Shown here piece by piece: positions 25,529 through 33,782 of a stretch of DNA of 36,449 nt. Position numbers and translations under genes: made by a program. The notes beneath the pieces are model-generated. The model had not been told where the DNA came from. It worked only from the letters and a program-made list of their open reading frames with translations, and did not search any database. Numbering within the stretch: position 1 is the first letter of the stretch; each line of letters opens with the position of its first letter. The stretch comes from Magnetovibrio sp. (GTDB lineage Bacteria; Pseudomonadota; Alphaproteobacteria; Rhodospirillales; Casp-alpha2). The DNA lies in contig JAPPPF010000298.1 of the NCBI GenBank assembly GCA_028817665.1, positions 1-36,449 of the forward strand. Direction: 5' to 3'.

Positions 25529-26308
25529 GTGAACCCCGCCGCTCCGGACTTCATCGAGATCGGCGGCGCGGCGCTCGAATTCCACCGCCACGACGGCGAA
25601 GGGCCGGCGCTGGTGTTCCTTCACGAGGGTCTCGGCTCGGCCGCCATGTGGCGCGACTTCCCGGCGCGGCTGGCGGCGGCGACGGGGTGCCAGGCGGTCG
25701 TCTATTCGCGCCGCGGCTACGGCCGTTCGGCGCCCCGGGACGGCGCCTACGGCGTCGATTTCATGCACCGGGAGGCGCTGGATGTCCTGCCTGAGCTGCT
25801 CGCGCGTCTCGGGATCGAACGCCCGGTCCTCGTTGGCCATTCCGACGGCGCTTCCATCGCGCTGATCCACGCCGCCCATCATCCGGTTGCCGGCGTCGTC
25901 GCCGAGGCGCCGCACATCTTCGTCGAGCAGATCTGCGTCGACGCCATCGCCGAGGCCCGGGACGCCTTCGCCGCCACCGACCTCGCCGCCCGCCTCGGCC
26001 GCTACCACGACGATCCCGAGCACGCCTTCCGGGGCTGGAACGACATATGGCTCGACCCGGCCTTCCGGGATTGGCGGATCGACGGTCTCCTGGACCGTGT
26101 CGATTGTCCGGTCCTGGCCATCCAGGGCACGGATGACCAGTACGGCACCATGGCGCAGATCGACGGGATCGCCGCGCGGGCCGCGGGCCCGGTGGACTTG
26201 CTGAAATTGCCCGATTGCGGACATTCGCCGCACCGCGACCGGCCCGGCGCCGTCCTCCGCGCGATGGCCGGCTTCGTCGCCGCGCTTGGCGAGCCGGCCG
26301 GCGGTTAG
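25529..26308 (+). CDS. Alpha/beta-fold hydrolase in the box locus
   Basis: A 259-residue alpha/beta hydrolase starting with GTG three bases after the ligase stop. The catalytic triad is visible: nucleophile Ser in LVGHSDGAS (about residue 97), acid in QGTDDQYGT (about 208), and His in DCGHSPHRD (about 232). The oxyanion segment is FLHEGLGSAAMW. Co-transcription with the ligase suggests a thioesterase or ester/lactone hydrolase role around benzoyl-CoA metabolism, but the sequence alone does not show the substrate. It overlaps livF by four bases at convergent stops. Confidence 0.82.
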   Translation: MNPAAPDFIEIGGAALEFHRHDGEGPALVFLHEGLGSAAMWRDFPARLAAATGCQAVVYSRRGYGRSAPRDGAYGVDFMHREALDVLPELLARLGIERPVLVGHSDGASIALIHAAHHPVAGVVAEAPHIFVEQICVDAIAEARDAFAATDLAARLGRYHDDPEHAFRGWNDIWLDPAFRDWRIDGLLDRVDCPVLAIQGTDDQYGTMAQIDGIAARAAGPVDLLKLPDCGHSPHRDRPGAVLRAMAGFVAALGEPAGG

Positions 26309-27018
26309 ACGCCGAGCAGCGCGTGCAGGCGGTCCGGGTCGGCGGCGAGGTCGTCGCTGTCGCCCTCGAAGACGACCCGGCCCTTGACCAGGATCATGTG
26401 CCGGTCGGCCAGCTCGATCAGCCGGCCGACGTTCTTGTCGACGATGATCGAGGCGATGCCGGCGGCCTTGATGGCGCGGATCACCGACCAGATCTCCTCG
26501 CGGATCAGCGGCGCCAGGCCCTCGGTGACCTCGTCCAGGAGCATCACCCTCGGGTTGGTCATCAGGGCGCGGCCGATGGTCAGCATCTGCTGCTCGCCGC
26601 CGGACAGGTGGTCGCCCCAGTGGCCGCGGCGCTCGGCAAGGCGCGGGAACAGCTCATAGACGCGTTCCAGCGTCCACGCGCGCCCGCCGCCGGCACCGGG
26701 CCGGGCCGCCATGGTCAGGTTCTCGGCGACGCTCAGGTTGGGGAAGATGTCGCGCCCCTCCGGCACGTAGCCGACACCGGCGCGGGCGATGGCGTGGGTC
26801 GGCACGCGCGTCCCGTCGCGGCCGAGCACGTCGACCCGGCCGCGCCGCGCCCGCACTTCGCCCATGATGGTCTTGAAGGTGGTGGTCTTGCCCATGCCGT
26901 TGCGGCCCATCAGGCTGACGCAGGCGCCCGGTTCCAGCCGCAGGTCGATGCCGTGCAGCACGTGGCTGGCGCCGTAATAGGCGTGCACGCCCTCGAGCGC
27001 GATCAGCGGCGCGCTCAC
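26305..27018 (-). CDS. livF: Branched-chain/aromatic acid ABC importer ATP-binding protein, LivF-like
   Basis: A 237-residue ABC ATPase with Walker A GRNGMGKTT near residue 38, signature LSGGEQQ near 138, Walker B VMLLDEVTEGL near 158 and the H-loop region. The LivF type is shown by GYVPEGRDIFPNLSVAENL. The GTG start overlaps the livG stop (GTGA). It is the last gene of the SBP-livH-livM-livG-livF operon. Confidence 0.9.
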   Translation of the reverse strand: MSAPLIALEGVHAYYGASHVLHGIDLRLEPGACVSLMGRNGMGKTTTFKTIMGEVRARRGRVDVLGRDGTRVPTHAIARAGVGYVPEGRDIFPNLSVAENLTMAARPGAGGGRAWTLERVYELFPRLAERRGHWGDHLSGGEQQMLTIGRALMTNPRVMLLDEVTEGLAPLIREEIWSVIRAIKAAGIASIIVDKNVGRLIELADRHMILVKGRVVFEGDSDDLAADPDRLHALLGV

Positions 27019-27788
27019 GGCCCGTCTCCGCCGGCGCCGCCGAGCTCGTCGCCGAGATAGGCCTCGCGGACCCGGGCGCTGTCGCGGATATCATCGGGCC
27101 GGCCGCTTTCCAGGATCACCCCGTCGACCATCACCGTCAGGGTGTCGGCGACGGCGAAGACGGCGTCCATGTCGTGCTCGATCAGGACGATGCCGTGATC
27201 GGGGGCGACGCGCCGGATCAGGTCGATGACGTAGGCCGATTCGTCCGCCCCCATGCCGGCCAGGGGCTCGTCGAGCAGAAGCACATCGGGGTCCATGGCC
27301 AGCAGCATGGCGATCTCCAGCTGGCGCTGCTCGCCGTAGCTGACGGCGCGCGCGGCGGTGTCGGCCTTGGCCTCCAGGCCGGCGGTGCTGAGCGCCGTTT
27401 CGGTCCGGGCCCGCACGCTTTGCTGGGCGTTCGCCGGCGCCACGAAGCGGAGCGACGAGGCTTCGCGGGACTGCGCCGCCAGCCAGCAGTTCTGCCAGAG
27501 CGTGAACTCCGGGAAGATGTTGGTGCGCTGATAGCTGCGCCCGATGCCGAGGCGCGAGATCCGGTGCGCCGGCATGCCGGTGATGTCCCGGCCCTTGTAG
27601 GTGATCCGCCCGGCGCTCGGCGCCAGATCCCCGGAAAGCAGGTTGATCAGCGTCGTCTTCCCCGCCCCGTTGGGACCGATGACGGCGTGCACCCGGCCCG
27701 TCTCGCAGCTCAGGCTGACCCCGTCGACGGCCCTGAGCCCGCCGAAGTTCCTGCTCACCGCCGTCGCCTGCAGGAGCGCCTCCGCCAT
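27015..27788 (-). CDS. livG: ABC importer ATP-binding protein, LivG-like
   Basis: A 257-residue ABC ATPase with Walker A GPNGAGKTT near residue 38, signature VSYGEQRQLEIAML near 155, Walker B VLLLDEPLAGMG near 175 and the LivG-type GIGRSYQRTNIFPEFTLWQN. I start it at ATG 27788, where it overlaps the livM stop (ATGA); the 84 residues before this in the track are Arg-rich shadow sequence from livM. It pairs with LivF to power import. Confidence 0.9.
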   Translation of the reverse strand: MAEALLQATAVSRNFGGLRAVDGVSLSCETGRVHAVIGPNGAGKTTLINLLSGDLAPSAGRITYKGRDITGMPAHRISRLGIGRSYQRTNIFPEFTLWQNCWLAAQSREASSLRFVAPANAQQSVRARTETALSTAGLEAKADTAARAVSYGEQRQLEIAMLLAMDPDVLLLDEPLAGMGADESAYVIDLIRRVAPDHGIVLIEHDMDAVFAVADTLTVMVDGVILESGRPDDIRDSARVREAYLGDELGGAGGDGP

Positions 27789-28774
27789 CACCGCTCCCCC
27801 TCGCGCCGGCCGGCGAGCCGGACCAGCAGGCCGCCGAGCCCGTTGTTGAGGAAAAGCACCACGGCGATGACGAAGCCGCCCATCAGGATCTGCCAATGCT
27901 CGGCCATGACCCCGACGACGGCGCGGTCGCGGAACAGCTCCTCGACGCCGAGGAGCGCGATGGCGCCGATCAGCGGCCCGAACAGCGTGCCCATGCCGCC
28001 GAGGATGACCATCACCAGGGCGATCCCCGATTCCTGCCAACCCAGCAGTTCCGGCGACACGAAGCCGTCGATGGAGGCGAACAGGAAACCGGCGTAACCG
28101 GCCAGCGTACCGCCGATGACGAAGCTCACCAGCTTGTAGACGTAGACGTTGTAGCCGAGCGCCCGCATCCGGTGCTCGTTGATCTTGATGCCCTGGATGA
28201 CCTTGCCGAAGGGCGAGCGCAGCATCACCACCAGGCCAGCGTAGATGACCACCTGGCTGGCCAGCGCCAGGTAGTAGAGCGCGGTCCGCCCGCCCAGGTC
28301 GAGGAGCACCCAGTCGCCCAGCTGGACCACCGGCTTGACGTAGATGAAGGCGCCGTCGGAGCCCCCGGCGAGGTCGGAATCGTGGAAGAAGTAGAACAGC
28401 ATCTGGGCGAAGGCGAGCGTCACCATGATGAAGTAGATGCCCCGGGTCCGCACGCTGAGCGCGCCGATCACCGCCGCCGCCGCGGCGGTCGCGGCGAGGC
28501 AGGCGGGCAGCGCCCAGAGCATGTTGACCGCCGCGTCGTCGGGCGAGATCAGGTGCAGCACGTAACCCGCCAGCCCGAAGAAGGCGGCGTGGCCGAAACT
28601 GACCAGCCCCGTGTAGCCGACCAAGAGGTCGAGGCTCATGGCGAAGATGCCCAAGACCATCATCCGGGTGACCAGCTTGATCCAGTACTTGTCGCCGCCG
28701 AGCGGCACCAAGGCGAGAGCGAGGGCCAGTAAGATCAGCGCGGCGGCGATGCCCCGGGACGGCGCGTTAACCAT
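27788..28774 (-). CDS. livM: ABC importer permease, LivM-like
   Basis: A 328-residue permease with eight to ten hydrophobic segments and the LivM signatures GYTGLVSFGHAAFFGLAGYV near residue 53 and a later EHRMRALGYNVYVYKL coupling-loop region near 200. Its start overlaps the livH 3' end by eight bases and its stop overlaps livG, so the five genes form one tight operon. Confidence 0.9.
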   Translation of the reverse strand: MVNAPSRGIAAALILLALALALVPLGGDKYWIKLVTRMMVLGIFAMSLDLLVGYTGLVSFGHAAFFGLAGYVLHLISPDDAAVNMLWALPACLAATAAAAAVIGALSVRTRGIYFIMVTLAFAQMLFYFFHDSDLAGGSDGAFIYVKPVVQLGDWVLLDLGGRTALYYLALASQVVIYAGLVVMLRSPFGKVIQGIKINEHRMRALGYNVYVYKLVSFVIGGTLAGYAGFLFASIDGFVSPELLGWQESGIALVMVILGGMGTLFGPLIGAIALLGVEELFRDRAVVGVMAEHWQILMGGFVIAVVLFLNNGLGGLLVRLAGRREGER

Positions 28775-29645
28775 TCTCCGCCCCGCGTCCGAACAGGCCC
28801 TCGGGCCGCCACAGCAGGATCGCCGCCATCAGCGCGTAGACGGCGACGCTGGCGATCTCCGGTAGGTAGACCTGGCCGTAGACGTCGGCGAGGCCGATGG
28901 CCAGGGCGCCCAGGAAGGCGCCCTTGATGGAGCCGATGCCGCCGATCACGACGACGACGAAGGAGACGATCAGGATCTGCTCGCCCATGCCGGGATAGAC
29001 CGTCTCGACGGGCGCGGCGAGCATGCCGGCGACGCCGGCCAAGGTGACGCCGACGGAGAAGACGACGGCGTAGAGCGCGCGGACGTTGACGCCGAGCGCC
29101 TCGACCATGCGGCGGTTGGACGCGCCGGCGCGGATCCGCATGCCCAGCCGGGTCTTCTGGATGACCACCATCATGATCCCGGCGAGCACCAGGCAGACCG
29201 CCGACAGGAACAACCGGTAGACCGGGTAGCTCAGCGTCTCGGAGACCGGGATCGAGCCGGCCAGGATCTCCGGCACCGGCACGCCGTTCGGATCGCCGCC
29301 CCAGATCACCAGTTGCAGCTCGTTGAAGATCAGAATCAGCCCGAAGGTCAGCAGCACCTGCTGCAGGTGGTCGCGGTGGTAGAGGTGGACGATGAAGAAG
29401 CGCTCGATGACGACGCCGAGGACCAGGGTCGCCGGGATGCCCAGCACGATCGCCCACAACAGGCTGCCGGTCATCTGGGTGAACGAGAACGCCAGGTAGG
29501 CGCCGATCATGTAGAACGAGCCGTGCGCCAGGTTGATGATCCCCATGATCCCGAACACCAGCGTCAGGCCGCTGGCGATCAGGAACAGCAGCAATCCGTA
29601 CTGGATGCCGTTCATCGTCTGGATCAGCAGGAACAGCCAGTCCAT
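28767..29645 (-). CDS. livH: ABC importer permease, LivH-like
   Basis: A 292-residue permease with LivH features: NGIQYGLLLFLIASGLTLVFGIMGIINLAHGSFYMIGAY at the N-terminus (ASGLTLVFGIMGIINLAHG is the family hallmark) and the coupling stretch RIRAGASNRRMVEALGVNV near residue 175. It lies 32 bases after the binding-protein gene. Confidence 0.92.
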   Translation of the reverse strand: MDWLFLLIQTMNGIQYGLLLFLIASGLTLVFGIMGIINLAHGSFYMIGAYLAFSFTQMTGSLLWAIVLGIPATLVLGVVIERFFIVHLYHRDHLQQVLLTFGLILIFNELQLVIWGGDPNGVPVPEILAGSIPVSETLSYPVYRLFLSAVCLVLAGIMMVVIQKTRLGMRIRAGASNRRMVEALGVNVRALYAVVFSVGVTLAGVAGMLAAPVETVYPGMGEQILIVSFVVVVIGGIGSIKGAFLGALAIGLADVYGQVYLPEIASVAVYALMAAILLWRPEGLFGRGAENG

Positions 29646-29677
29646 GCGCCGCTACCGGTCGGAACCCTGGCCACGTC

Positions 29678-30883
29678 TTACATGCGGCACCCCTTGGCCG
29701 GATCGGAGAGGTTCTCCATGGCCAGCTTGACGACCTCGTTGACGCCGTTCCGGACCTGGCGGAGATAGAAGTTCTGCACCGGGTTGTGGGCCGCCGACAT
29801 GGTCCACTGGCCGCGCGGCGAGGGGATGGCCGTGGTTTCCATGGCCTTGATCATCGCGGCGCGCGCGCCGGTGTCGCCGCCGGCGGCGTCCATGCCGGCG
29901 CGGATCAACAGCCCGGCGTCGAAGCCCTGCACCGCGTAGACGTCGGCTTCCTTGCCGAAGGCCTGCTTGTAGGCGGCCCGGAAGGCGCGGTTGGCGGGGA
30001 TGTCGAGGGTGTCGGCGTAGTGCAGCGTCGTGCGGATGCCCTCGGCCGCCGCGCCCTGCGCCTTGGTCACGCCCTCGGTCAGGAAGCCCGGGCCGACCAG
30101 CTCGATCTTGTCTTTGAGGCCGGCCGCGGCCCAGTCCTTGACGAACTTCACGGCGCCGCCGCCGGCGAAGAAGACGTAGACGGCGTCGGGCTTGATCGAG
30201 GCGATCTCGGTCAGCGCCGCCTGGAACTCGACCTTCGGGAAGGGAACGGCGATCTCCTTGATGATCTTGCCGCCATGCGGCACGAAGCCGTCCTTGAAAC
30301 CCTGGGCCGATTGCTTGCCGGCGCCGTAGCCCCAATAGCAGAGCACCACGTTCTTCTTGCCCTCGTCCAACAGCACCTTGCCCATGGGATGGCCGGGCTG
30401 CCAGTTGGAGAACGAGGTGCGGAAGATGTTGGGCGAGCAGAACGGCCCGGTCACCTGGTTGGCGCCGGCGTTCGGCACCACCACCATGGTGTTCTCCTCG
30501 CGCGCGATCTTGGCCATCGCCATGGCGACGCCGGAATGCACCGGGCCGACGACGAAATCGACCTTCTCCTGGTTGATCAGCTTGTTGGTGAGCTCGGCCG
30601 CCTTCGGCGGCTTCGCCTCGCTGTCGACCTTGACCAATTCGATGGGGCGACCGCCGAGCTTGCCGCCGCCCTGATCGAAGGCCAGCTCCATGGCGTTGGT
30701 GATGGCCTGGCCGAGACGCGTGTAGGTGCCCGAATAGGGCAGCAGGGTGCCGATCCTGACCTTCGCCTGGCCACCGATGGCGAACCGCGTCGGCAGCGCC
30801 GTCGAGGCGGCGGCGACGCCGGCCCCGGCGCCCATGAGCGCCAACGCGCGGCGCCGCGAATAACCCGAAGTACTGTTGGCCAC
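29678..30883 (-). CDS. ABC importer periplasmic substrate-binding protein, Tat-type signal
   Basis: A 401-residue type-I solute-binding protein of the leucine/amide/aromatic-acid group (IGTLLPYSGTYTRLGQAITNAMELAFD, VDFVVGPVHSGVAMAM, IPSPRGQWTM). The N-terminus SRRRALALMGAGAG followed by an Ala-rich stretch is a Tat-like signal. GGAGGA lies five bases before a GTG at 30883, so I prefer that to the upstream ATGs (30916, 30898). Linkage to benE, box genes and the ligase suggests an aromatic acid ligand rather than leucine, but this is inference from context. Confidence 0.88.
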   Translation of the reverse strand: MANSTSGYSRRRALALMGAGAGVAAASTALPTRFAIGGQAKVRIGTLLPYSGTYTRLGQAITNAMELAFDQGGGKLGGRPIELVKVDSEAKPPKAAELTNKLINQEKVDFVVGPVHSGVAMAMAKIAREENTMVVVPNAGANQVTGPFCSPNIFRTSFSNWQPGHPMGKVLLDEGKKNVVLCYWGYGAGKQSAQGFKDGFVPHGGKIIKEIAVPFPKVEFQAALTEIASIKPDAVYVFFAGGGAVKFVKDWAAAGLKDKIELVGPGFLTEGVTKAQGAAAEGIRTTLHYADTLDIPANRAFRAAYKQAFGKEADVYAVQGFDAGLLIRAGMDAAGGDTGARAAMIKAMETTAIPSPRGQWTMSAAHNPVQNFYLRQVRNGVNEVVKLAMENLSDPAKGCRM

Positions 30884-30927
30884 GTTTCTTCCTCCCATGC
30901 TGTGTCGCAGTCGCAAGCAAGGGTGGA

Positions 30928-30956
30928 ATTTTCACGACTCCGGGCGATTCACACAA
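30928..30956 (-). promoter_or_regulatory. Candidate promoter of the ABC importer operon
   Basis: On the minus strand TTGTGT (30956-30951) and GAAAAT (30933-30928) are 17 bases apart, weak but correctly spaced sigma-70-like boxes about 45 bases before the GTG start of the binding protein. Confidence 0.3.
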
Positions 30957-31000
30957 GCCCCATGACCGGCGCGATCACCGTTCGGCGCCGGCGAACCGCC

Positions 31001-31444
31001 CTATTTCGCCCCCTTGAAGTTGTTGGCGACCAGCGGTTTGGCATCTGCCTGCGGCACGTGACACTGGGTGCAGAAGTACCGGCTCATGTGGATCTGGTCG
31101 CGTTCCTTGCCGTCGGGGTGGATGTAGTGGCTCTTGCCGATCATCGGCGCCTCTTCCTCCTTGTAGTCGGCCTTGCCGTGGCAGTTGATGCACTTGTTGG
31201 TCTTCAGGTTGATCCTGTACTTGTCGACCTTGTGGGGCACCAGCGGCGGCTGGCTCTTGAAGCTCCGCTCGAATTTCTCCTGATCGAGCTTCAGCTCGTA
31301 GACCGGCGGCGGCGATTTCGCGTCGGGCAATGCCAGGTTGCCGCGCAGCGACGAGACTTCGTCGGCGCCAGCCGTCGCGGCCGGCATCGCCCAACCGGCC
31401 GCCAGCGCGGCGCCGATGATTATCGAGACGAGTATATTCTTCAT
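31001..31444 (-). CDS. napB: Periplasmic nitrate reductase cytochrome c subunit NapB
   Basis: A 147-residue exported dihaem cytochrome. The signal peptide is MKNILVSIIIGAALAAGWAMPAATAGA; the haem sites are CINCH near residue 84 and CTQCH near 126. HKVDKYRINLKTNKC and MSRYFCTQCHVPQ are typical of NapB, which passes electrons to NapA. The start at 31444 has AGGAGG seven bases upstream; the ORF track begins 16 codons too early. This gene looks intact although its partner napA is truncated. Confidence 0.9.
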   Translation of the reverse strand: MKNILVSIIIGAALAAGWAMPAATAGADEVSSLRGNLALPDAKSPPPVYELKLDQEKFERSFKSQPPLVPHKVDKYRINLKTNKCINCHGKADYKEEEAPMIGKSHYIHPDGKERDQIHMSRYFCTQCHVPQADAKPLVANNFKGAK

Positions 31445-31506
31445 GACTAAACCTCCTGATCGAAACGTTTCAAACTTCGTATCCGCGTTCATCTTTCCAA
31501 GTCACC

Positions 31507-32337
31507 TCACGCGGCATCGTGAAGCGCGGGCGGCGCATCCGGCTGCGGCGTGAACACGATGCCGTTGTCGGCGAGCTCGAAGTTGCGGTTCTCGAAGGTC
31601 GACAGCACGTGCACCTCGCAGCCCTTCTTGGTGAGCCGCGTGTTGGTCAGGCGCGACCACAGGATCGGGTGCATCTCGGCCATGTTGGCGCCCCACAGCA
31701 CGAACACGTCGGCGTGCTCCAGGTCGTCGTAACAGCCCATGGGCTCGTCGATGCCGAAGGCCCGCATGAAGGCGCCGACGGCCGACGCCATGCAGTGCCG
31801 GGCGTTGGGGTCGATGTTGTTGGAGCGCAGCCCCGCCTTCATGAACTTCGACGCCGCGTAGCCCTCCCAGATCGTCCATTGGCCGGAGCCGAACATGCCG
31901 ACCCGGGTGGCGCCCTTCGGATCCTCGGGATCGATGGCCGCCTTCCACTTCTCGGCCATGATGTCGAAGGCCTGATCCCAGCCGATCTCCGAGAACTCGT
32001 TCGTGTTCTTGTCGAACTTGCCGTTCCTGCCGCGCAGCAGCGGCTTCGTCAGGCGGTCCCTGCCGTACATGATCTTCGACAGGAAGTAGCCCTTGATGCA
32101 GTTCAGGCCCTTGTTCACCGGCGCGTCGGGGTCGCCCTGGGTGGCGACGACGCGGCCGTCCTTGACGCCGACGAGCACGCCGCAACCGGTGCCGCAGAAC
32201 CGGCACACGCCCTTGTCCCAGCGGATGCCGTCCTGGGCGGCGGCGGCCGTCTTGACCGCCGGCAGCGCCAGTCCGGCGGCGGCGGCGGTGGCGGCGACGG
32301 CGTTGGTCTTGATGAAATCGCGTCTGTTCATGGTCAT
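31507..32337 (-). pseudogene. napA: Periplasmic nitrate reductase catalytic subunit NapA, 3'-truncated
   Basis: The first ~270 residues are clear NapA: Tat signal [23 protein letters not shown], [4Fe-4S] motif [19 protein letters not shown] with the fourth cysteine in [10 protein letters not shown], and the molybdenum-ligand cysteine in [17 protein letters not shown]. The protein then ends at [15 protein letters not shown], where NapA should continue for about 550 more residues. napB begins about 60 bases later, so the rest of napA is absent, not frameshifted. The start at 32337 has GGAGG seven bases upstream, inside the end of napD. A product would lack most of the cofactor-binding domains. 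Confidence 0.85.
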
Positions 32338-32339
32338 GA

Positions 32340-32627
32340 TCATGCCTCCGAAAGAATGTCTTCGATGGGTTCGCAATGGTGATAAACGAGGGATGCGTTG
32401 AGCACGCCGTCGACGCCGAACACCCGGCTCAGGGTCTCGCTCGCCGGGTCCGTCGCGGTGTCTTCGATGGTGACGACCAATTGGCCGTCTCCGGCCCGCT
32501 CGTGGATTTCCAATCCGGGGAGCGCGCTCAAGGCGCCGATGACGTCGTCGAGGCCGCCCGGCTTGGTCTGAACCAGGACGCCGCAGATATTGAATTCATC
32601 GGCGAGGAAAGATTGGGCATCGGGCAT
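32340..32627 (-). CDS. napD: NapA signal-peptide chaperone NapD
   Basis: A 95-residue cytoplasmic ferredoxin-fold chaperone that binds the NapA Tat signal. [28 protein letters not shown] and [14 protein letters not shown] match the family. The start at 32627 has AGGAGG seven bases upstream; the track's longer version is antisense-frame extension into napF. The 3' end overlaps or abuts the napA start. Confidence 0.88.
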   Translation of the reverse strand: MPDAQSFLADEFNICGVLVQTKPGGLDDVIGALSALPGLEIHERAGDGQLVVTIEDTATDPASETLSRVFGVDGVLNASLVYHHCEPIEDILSEA

Positions 32628-32640
32628 GCTTGGGCCTCCT

Positions 32641-33138
32641 TCAGGCGGCGACGAGGGAAATGGCGCCGGCCGGACAGGGCGCAACGCAGGCGCCGCACTC
32701 GGTGCACGCGGCGGAACGGACGCGGGGCCGGCCGAGGCCGGAGGGATGGGGGAAGGCGAACGCGCCGGCCTCGCACTTCGCCTGGCAGATCCGGCAGACG
32801 ACGCCCTTCGCGGCCAGGCAGAGGTCACTGATCCGGACCTCGAGAGCCCACGGCCGCCGCGCCGCGCCCCGGTCGTCGACCGCAGGCCCGAGCGCCGCCG
32901 CCGGGCAGGCCTCCACGCAGGCTTGGCAGAAGGTGCACTCTCCGGTAGAAAAATCTATTCTCGGAAATCCGGAACCGCTGACGATGATTCCTTCCGGACA
33001 GGCGGCGGCGCAATACATACCGCGCTTGCACACATCGACGAAACGACTTTCAGGGAGCGCCCAAGGGGGCCGAATGGCATCGGAATCCGCCCTTAAGTTC
33101 CCACGAATTTATGAGTTTCGTGATAAACGGGCGGGCAT
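32641..33138 (-). pseudogene. napF: Ferredoxin-type NapF with an early in-frame stop and a lost cluster cysteine
   Basis: NapF is a cytoplasmic iron-sulfur protein with several [4Fe-4S] sites, involved in NapA maturation. From ATG 33138 (GGAG eight bases upstream) the frame reads MPARLSRNS-stop at codon 10 (TAA 33111-33109). It then continues, still in frame, as IRGNLRADSDAIRPPWALPESRF, which is NapF N-terminal sequence. The first cluster, normally CxxCxxCxxxCP, is CKRGMYCAAACP, so its second cysteine is Gly. The later clusters (CTFCQACVEACP, CRICQAKC, CTECGACVAPCP) are intact. The track's start at GTG 33033 would drop the N-terminus. Confidence 0.75.
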
Positions 33139-33173
33139 AATCGAAACTCCGACCACTGCATCTAGTGACATCG

Positions 33174-33214
33174 ATTGTGCGCCTGCAGCACAAATCGACC
33201 TTAACAATGATCAA
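33174..33214 (-). promoter_or_regulatory. FNR-like site and -10 box upstream of napF
   Basis: On the minus strand TTGATCATTGTTAA (33214-33201) matches the FNR/Anr consensus TTGAT-N4-ATCAA at 8 of 10 positions. CACAAT (33179-33174) lies downstream so that the site centre falls about 41 bases before the expected transcription start, the standard class II activator geometry. The surrounding 200 bases are distinctly AT-rich. This fits oxygen-limited control of nap. Confidence 0.5.
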
Positions 33215-33301
33215 AGGTTTCGAGAATAAAATTCCCGATTTGATTGAAATAAATTCGGAGACTAGACCGGGGTCAATTCCGGAGGAAATCGCGCGATTCC
33301 G

Positions 33302-33667
33302 TCAGCGCCGCGCCGCGACCTCGCGGATCCGCGCGACCACGGCGTCGCGGGTCGCCCGTTCGTACTTGCCGGCGTGGAACATGTAGAGCGCCTCCTCGCG
33401 GTCGACGCCGAAGAACGCGCGGACCGCCTTCCAGCCCTTGTCCGCGCCGAACGACGGCGACTTGCCGTCGCGGCCCAGGCCCTGCTGGCGGAACCACTCG
33501 TCCTTCATCGCCCAGCCGACCGCGCAGGCCACCGTGCGGCAGACCCCGTTCTGGTTCCAGTCGCGGAGATCGAAGGCATCGTCGGCGACGCCTTCGATGA
33601 CGCGGCACAGCTCGAGCAGACGCACGGTGCGCTCGGCGTCGTCCTGAGGCATGGCATCAAACGGCAT
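33302..33667 (-). CDS. Conserved hypothetical protein
   Basis: A 121-residue soluble protein that I cannot assign. It has an N-terminal LLELCRVIEGVADDAFDL segment, a central VCRTVACAVGWAMKDEWFRQQGL motif of a kind I recall in small phage- and bacterium-borne proteins, and a basic C-terminus. GGGAGG just before the ATG at 33667 supports the start. It lies between the nap remnant and the divergent Ada-like gene. Confidence 0.7.
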   Translation of the reverse strand: MPFDAMPQDDAERTVRLLELCRVIEGVADDAFDLRDWNQNGVCRTVACAVGWAMKDEWFRQQGLGRDGKSPSFGADKGWKAVRAFFGVDREEALYMFHAGKYERATRDAVVARIREVAARR

Positions 33668-33782
33668 GATCGCCTCCCTTTCCGATGATGATGAGCGGCG
33701 ATTGTCGCACGAATCCGGGCCCGCCGGAACCGCCGCAAGGATCGGGTGGCGGCGGTGGCCCGGGGAGCGCTATGGTGACGCC

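Noticed and set aside
23981-26233. A 750-codon minus-strand ORF antisense to the ligase and hydrolase
   Set aside because: It is a GC-bias shadow: composition is Arg/Gly/Val/Asp rich, with no domain, and the plus strand encodes two clear enzymes.
31445-31506. A frameshift rather than truncation in napA
   Set aside because: The other two frames after FTPQ do not read NapA sequence, and only about 60 bases remain before napB.
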